From Leptolyngbya sp. PCC 6406 (GTDB lineage: Bacteria; Cyanobacteriota; Cyanobacteriia; Phormidesmidales; Phormidesmidaceae), in the NCBI RefSeq assembly GCF_000332095.2, contig NZ_KI913949.1, positions 3,220,412-3,284,411 of the forward strand: a DNA stretch of 64,000 nucleotides, written 5' to 3'. Below the pieces are notes generated by a model, which was not told the origin of the DNA, searched no databases, and worked only from the letters and a program-made list of their open reading frames with translations. Made by a program: the position numbers and the translations under genes. Positions 61,809 through 64,000 of the stretch are shown here, piece by piece; position 1 is the first letter of the stretch, and the number at the start of each line of letters is the position of its first letter.

Positions 61809-63230
61809 TCAATCATCGGATTCAATCGCTCCGGCGGCCACAGGAGTTAAGGCAGGATTATCGGCAGCAACTGCGAGAGCCATCGCATCCTCACTATCTA
61901 GAGTCTCAGCAACGAAGCTATCCCCCTGAGAAGAGGTATTGGGCAATAGGAACAGTAGAGGCAGCGGCAATAGGCTAGAGAGATTAGTCAGGGTCACCAG
62001 CAACCAAAGGTGATCAAAATTGGTCTCGGTAACACCCAGCCAGGAGGTAAGTACCGCTCCCAACTCATGGGACAGCAAGCCCGCCAAATTCAAAATCGAC
62101 ATCAGCAGCGCAAAGAGAGTGGCCTCCACGCCGGAAGGACAGATGCGGGCAGAGAGCACCAGTACCGGCATAAATGAAATCTCCCCCATCACCGTCAAAA
62201 TCAGGCTGTCGCCCAAACTAAACCAATGGTCATCGATACCCAGAGCGCGGTTGGTGTGGGTGACCAACAACAGAATCGTCATACCCAGGAGGGTAGACAG
62301 CACCGTAGACCAGGCAAAGATCGTGCGGAAGGGAACCGCCTTCAAAAAGCGCTGGAATACAGCGATACCAATCAGAGCGGCGATACTGGTAACGAGACGC
62401 ACCCGGCCTAGAAACTCCGGCTGGAAGCCCAGATCATTGGTGGTGAAGAAAAAGAAAGCAGAGTCAGCGGAGGGGGTCGCCTGCCACAGAAAAATAAACA
62501 GGGCGGGCATCCAAATTGCCCGCTGGGTAATTGCCCCCTTCAACTGCCGCACTTGGCCGCTGATTACCTGCCAAGTGGAAGATTCCGTGATGCGGTCTTC
62601 TGTAATCAGCCACGCCACTAGCGACACAATCAGAGGAAAGCTAGCGGTGATGCCAAAAACAAAGCGGGTACTCACCTGTTCTAGCAGCAGCCCCCCCAGA
62701 TAGGCCGTAATGATGCCCCCCACCGCCGACGTCCCCCAGGCCAGGGATTGCAACGATCCGGCATCACTCTGAGATTCTCGCCGCGCCCGTTCTACAACGA
62801 GAGAATCCACAATGACATCGCTGACAGCTACAGATAGGGAGCCCAGGGTGAGGGCAACAATAGCCGCCCAGCCCGTCTGCACCACCGTCGCCATCGCCAC
62901 CCAAGAAGCCGCCCCCAGTAGCCCCGACAGCACCAGGTAAGGCCGCCGCCGATAGCCGAAGATGGGGAACCCATCGGACATAAAGCCAAATAAGGGCTTA
63001 ATAGTCCAGGGTGCGGTGGCAATCCCCGTCAGCGCCGCCACCTCCGCCGGGGAAAGTCCCAGATCATCCTTGAGGAAAAAGCTTACCGCCAGCCGCGCCA
63101 AACCTAGGACGCCTTGGACAAAATACACCAGCAGAATGGCGGTCAGCTCTAGGGTCAAGGGCTGACCGAACAGCACCCGGTTTTGGAAAAAGCGCTGGAT
63201 GGTACTGCTATCGGCGGGAGAATCGGTCAT
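61809..63230 (-). CDS. Folate/biopterin (BT1-family) MFS transporter
   Basis: The 473-residue product has about twelve transmembrane helices. It shows the BT1 family pattern: FVQGVLGLARLAVSFFLKDD, then APWTIKPLFGFMSDGFPIFG and YRRRPYLVLSG, with DVIVDSLVVERAR in the fourth-fifth helix region. The related Synechocystis Slr0642 transports folates. The C-terminus is Ser/Ala/Asp-rich and cytoplasmic. It is a single-gene unit. Confidence 0.9.
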   Translation of the reverse strand: MTDSPADSSTIQRFFQNRVLFGQPLTLELTAILLVYFVQGVLGLARLAVSFFLKDDLGLSPAEVAALTGIATAPWTIKPLFGFMSDGFPIFGYRRRPYLVLSGLLGAASWVAMATVVQTGWAAIVALTLGSLSVAVSDVIVDSLVVERARRESQSDAGSLQSLAWGTSAVGGIITAYLGGLLLEQVSTRFVFGITASFPLIVSLVAWLITEDRITESSTWQVISGQVRQLKGAITQRAIWMPALFIFLWQATPSADSAFFFFTTNDLGFQPEFLGRVRLVTSIAALIGIAVFQRFLKAVPFRTIFAWSTVLSTLLGMTILLLVTHTNRALGIDDHWFSLGDSLILTVMGEISFMPVLVLSARICPSGVEATLFALLMSILNLAGLLSHELGAVLTSWLGVTETNFDHLWLLVTLTNLSSLLPLPLLFLLPNTSSQGDSFVAETLDSEDAMALAVAADNPALTPVAAGAIESDD

Positions 63231-63413
63231 GCAAACCTAGGGGACAGGACGTTACTTTGTTGAGATTTGTAAAATCTGCCTCCATCATAATCATTTGAGC
63301 CGGGGCTGGGGCTAGGGCCACAGGGATCTTGATCCGCGATGGCCAGAGGTCGGTCAAAAACCATCGCGTCACCACGCCACAATCATAAAGCTATGCCTGA
63401 TTGGACAATGAAC
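63231..63413. other. Promoter-side gap of the transporter gene
   Basis: This short region between the transporter start and the terminator at 63414 has no gene. It is locally AT-rich next to the transporter start, which suggests the transporter promoter lies here. Confidence 0.35.
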
Positions 63414-63443
63414 AAAAAAGCCTTGATCTTATGATCAAGGCTT
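63414..63443 (-). terminator. Intrinsic terminator of the EF-hand gene
   Basis: On the minus strand AAGCCTTGATC and GATCAAGGCTT form an 11-bp stem with a 4-base loop, followed by TTTTTT (AAAAAA at 63414-63419 on the plus strand). It lies about 65 bases beyond the stop of the small EF-hand gene. Confidence 0.85.
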
Positions 63444-63507
63444 AGTCAATTGAGCTGTTGATAGGATGTCAAGTCAGGGAGCGAAAGATAACTCTAGAAA
63501 AGAGCCA

Positions 63508-63657
63508 TTAGTTATTACGCTGCGCCTGATTGTAAGTAATCAATTCGATGAGGGAAACTTCACCATCGCCATTCAAGTCGGCTCTTAAATCACCGAAACT
63601 CACCTGTCGAGCGCTGGCGGGTATAGCGATTGCACCCATTGTGACAACAAGAGTAAG
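63508..63657 (-). pseudogene. Small exported EF-hand protein, cut at its start by IS66
   Basis: The minus-strand frame reads LTLVVTMGAIAIPASARQ, a signal-peptide core and cleavage region, then FGDLRADLNGDGEVSLIEL, a single EF-hand loop (DLNGDGEVSLIE, Asp/Asn/Asp ligands with Glu at position 12), and ends YNQAQRNN. Only about 49 codons remain. The expected ATG and first residues of the signal peptide are missing, because the IS66 end begins at about 63658. An internal Met in the signal region is the only remaining start. It was probably a short periplasmic or surface calcium-binding protein. Confidence 0.7.
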
Positions 63658-64000
63658 GTAAGCCTTCAGGGGGTCACGGCGTGATTAGGGTTTGAGGCTG
63701 ATGAGTGGCCAAAGGCAGCAATGAAGGAGGCGCTTGACCAAAGCGAGCCGACCAATAGGCTTGAGTGAGAAAGTCCAGCACATCTCGCTGCTGCATCGTC
63801 AGAGAAGAAACCGTCGTCAGCATCCGGGCGACAAACTCACTGCCGGCCTGAGACTCCGCCCCAAAGCTGATGCGCTTCCAAATCACCCCAGCTCGCAAAG
63901 AACGCTCAGCCGTATTATTGGTGGGCTCCACCCCCAGCACCGTGACAAACGTCCACAGAGCCGGTTCCACCAACAGCAGTTGTCGGCAAGTGCGTACCGT
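63658..64000 (-). mobile_element. IS66-family element, right end
   Basis: The element end is placed at 63658 because GTAAGCC at 63658-63664 resembles the GTAAGC termini of IS66 elements and lies 16 bases beyond the transposase stop codon. The rest of the element, including its other inverted repeat, lies outside the window, so target duplication cannot be checked here. Confidence 0.6.
63674..64000 (-). CDS. IS66-family transposase, C-terminal part
   Basis: The frame is open to the window edge, so only the last 108 codons are seen. PTNNTAERSLRAGVIWKRIS is the conserved C-terminal block of IS66 (TnpC) transposases, which contains the last acidic catalytic residue, followed by SQAGSEFVARML and LDFLTQAYW. 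The N-terminal part lies beyond base 64000, so intactness cannot be judged. The element appears to have inserted into the start of the EF-hand gene. Confidence 0.85.
   Translation of the reverse strand, partial: TVRTCRQLLLVEPALWTFVTVLGVEPTNNTAERSLRAGVIWKRISFGAESQAGSEFVARMLTTVSSLTMQQRDVLDFLTQAYWSARFGQAPPSLLPLATHQPQTLITP

Noticed and set aside
1..64000. tRNA, rRNA, CRISPR arrays and known riboswitches
   Set aside because: I read the gaps for T-loop (GTTCGA-type) motifs, regular repeat-spacer arrays and cobalamin or glycine riboswitch cores and found none I could support without a covariance search.

Overview
The window is about 64 kb of a cyanobacterial chromosome. The evidence is the very frequent GCGATCGC (HIP1) octamer and a gene set typical of the group: a fluorescence-recovery-protein (FRP) homologue, a class-C flavodiiron protein, a short cyanobacterial Hfq, a ComFB-domain protein, pentapeptide-repeat proteins, a DUF4330 protein, a slr0642-type folate/biopterin transporter and CobK. 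Base composition is moderately GC-rich, with AT-rich islands. The non-coding DNA is full of short palindromes and dispersed repeats. I cannot name the species; a filamentous Leptolyngbya- or Prochlorothrix-like organism would fit.

Layout. 1-2.4 kb: 5'-truncated uroporphyrinogen-III methyltransferase and an exported HtrA-like protease carrying PPC domains. 2.9-9 kb: a 1506-residue DUF4157 (eCIS core domain) protein whose last ~190 codons switch abruptly to AT-rich DNA, followed by small AT-rich genes. This is the usual layout of a swapped toxin tip with downstream immunity candidates. 9.2-12.5 kb: a YbjN/CesT-like chaperone-type protein, a near-identical fragment of it, a restriction-subunit-like protein, FRP and two dead Uma2 endonuclease genes. 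12.7-20.8 kb: housekeeping genes (trpA, VUT transporter, flavodiiron protein, pentapeptide protein, TM2 protein, dapF, hfq, M23 peptidase, ComFB protein, L,D-transpeptidase). 21-26.4 kb: a defence-type island on the minus strand, with a NACHT NTPase bearing ten near-identical 34-residue HEAT-like repeats, then two PIN toxin-antitoxin pairs, a UPF0175 remnant and two decayed copies of the NACHT gene's 3' tail. 26.4-31.3 kb: RDD/pentapeptide membrane protein, cobK, SpoIIE-type phosphatase.

31.7-45.7 kb is the most distinctive part: a compact hybrid NRPS/PKS operon. Its order is A-PCP-KS-AT-ACP-aminotransferase, then a methyltransferase, then C-A-PCP, then docking domain-C-(collapsed A)-PCP-thioesterase. 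The first A domain resembles Val-type domains, extension is by malonyl units and a beta-aminotransferase follows, so a 3,4-diamino acid building block is a reasonable hypothesis. The last protein is odd in several ways. Its C domain has HS instead of HH in the catalytic motif, its A domain has shrunk to remnants, and its thioesterase has a Cys nucleophile. The first protein appears to contain a former intergenic repeat read through in frame.

45.8-54.6 kb: glycosyltransferase, DegT-type sugar aminotransferase, IS630 remnant, small membrane protein, HerA-like ATPase, ndk, SMR-like membrane protein, and a GT4 glycosyltransferase interrupted by a perfect 79-bp tandem duplication. 54.9-64 kb: glucan phosphorylase, bioB, DUF4330 protein, M48 protease flanked by direct repeats, YqiA-like hydrolase, folate/biopterin transporter, a small EF-hand protein cut by an IS66 element, and the 3' end of that element's transposase running off the window.
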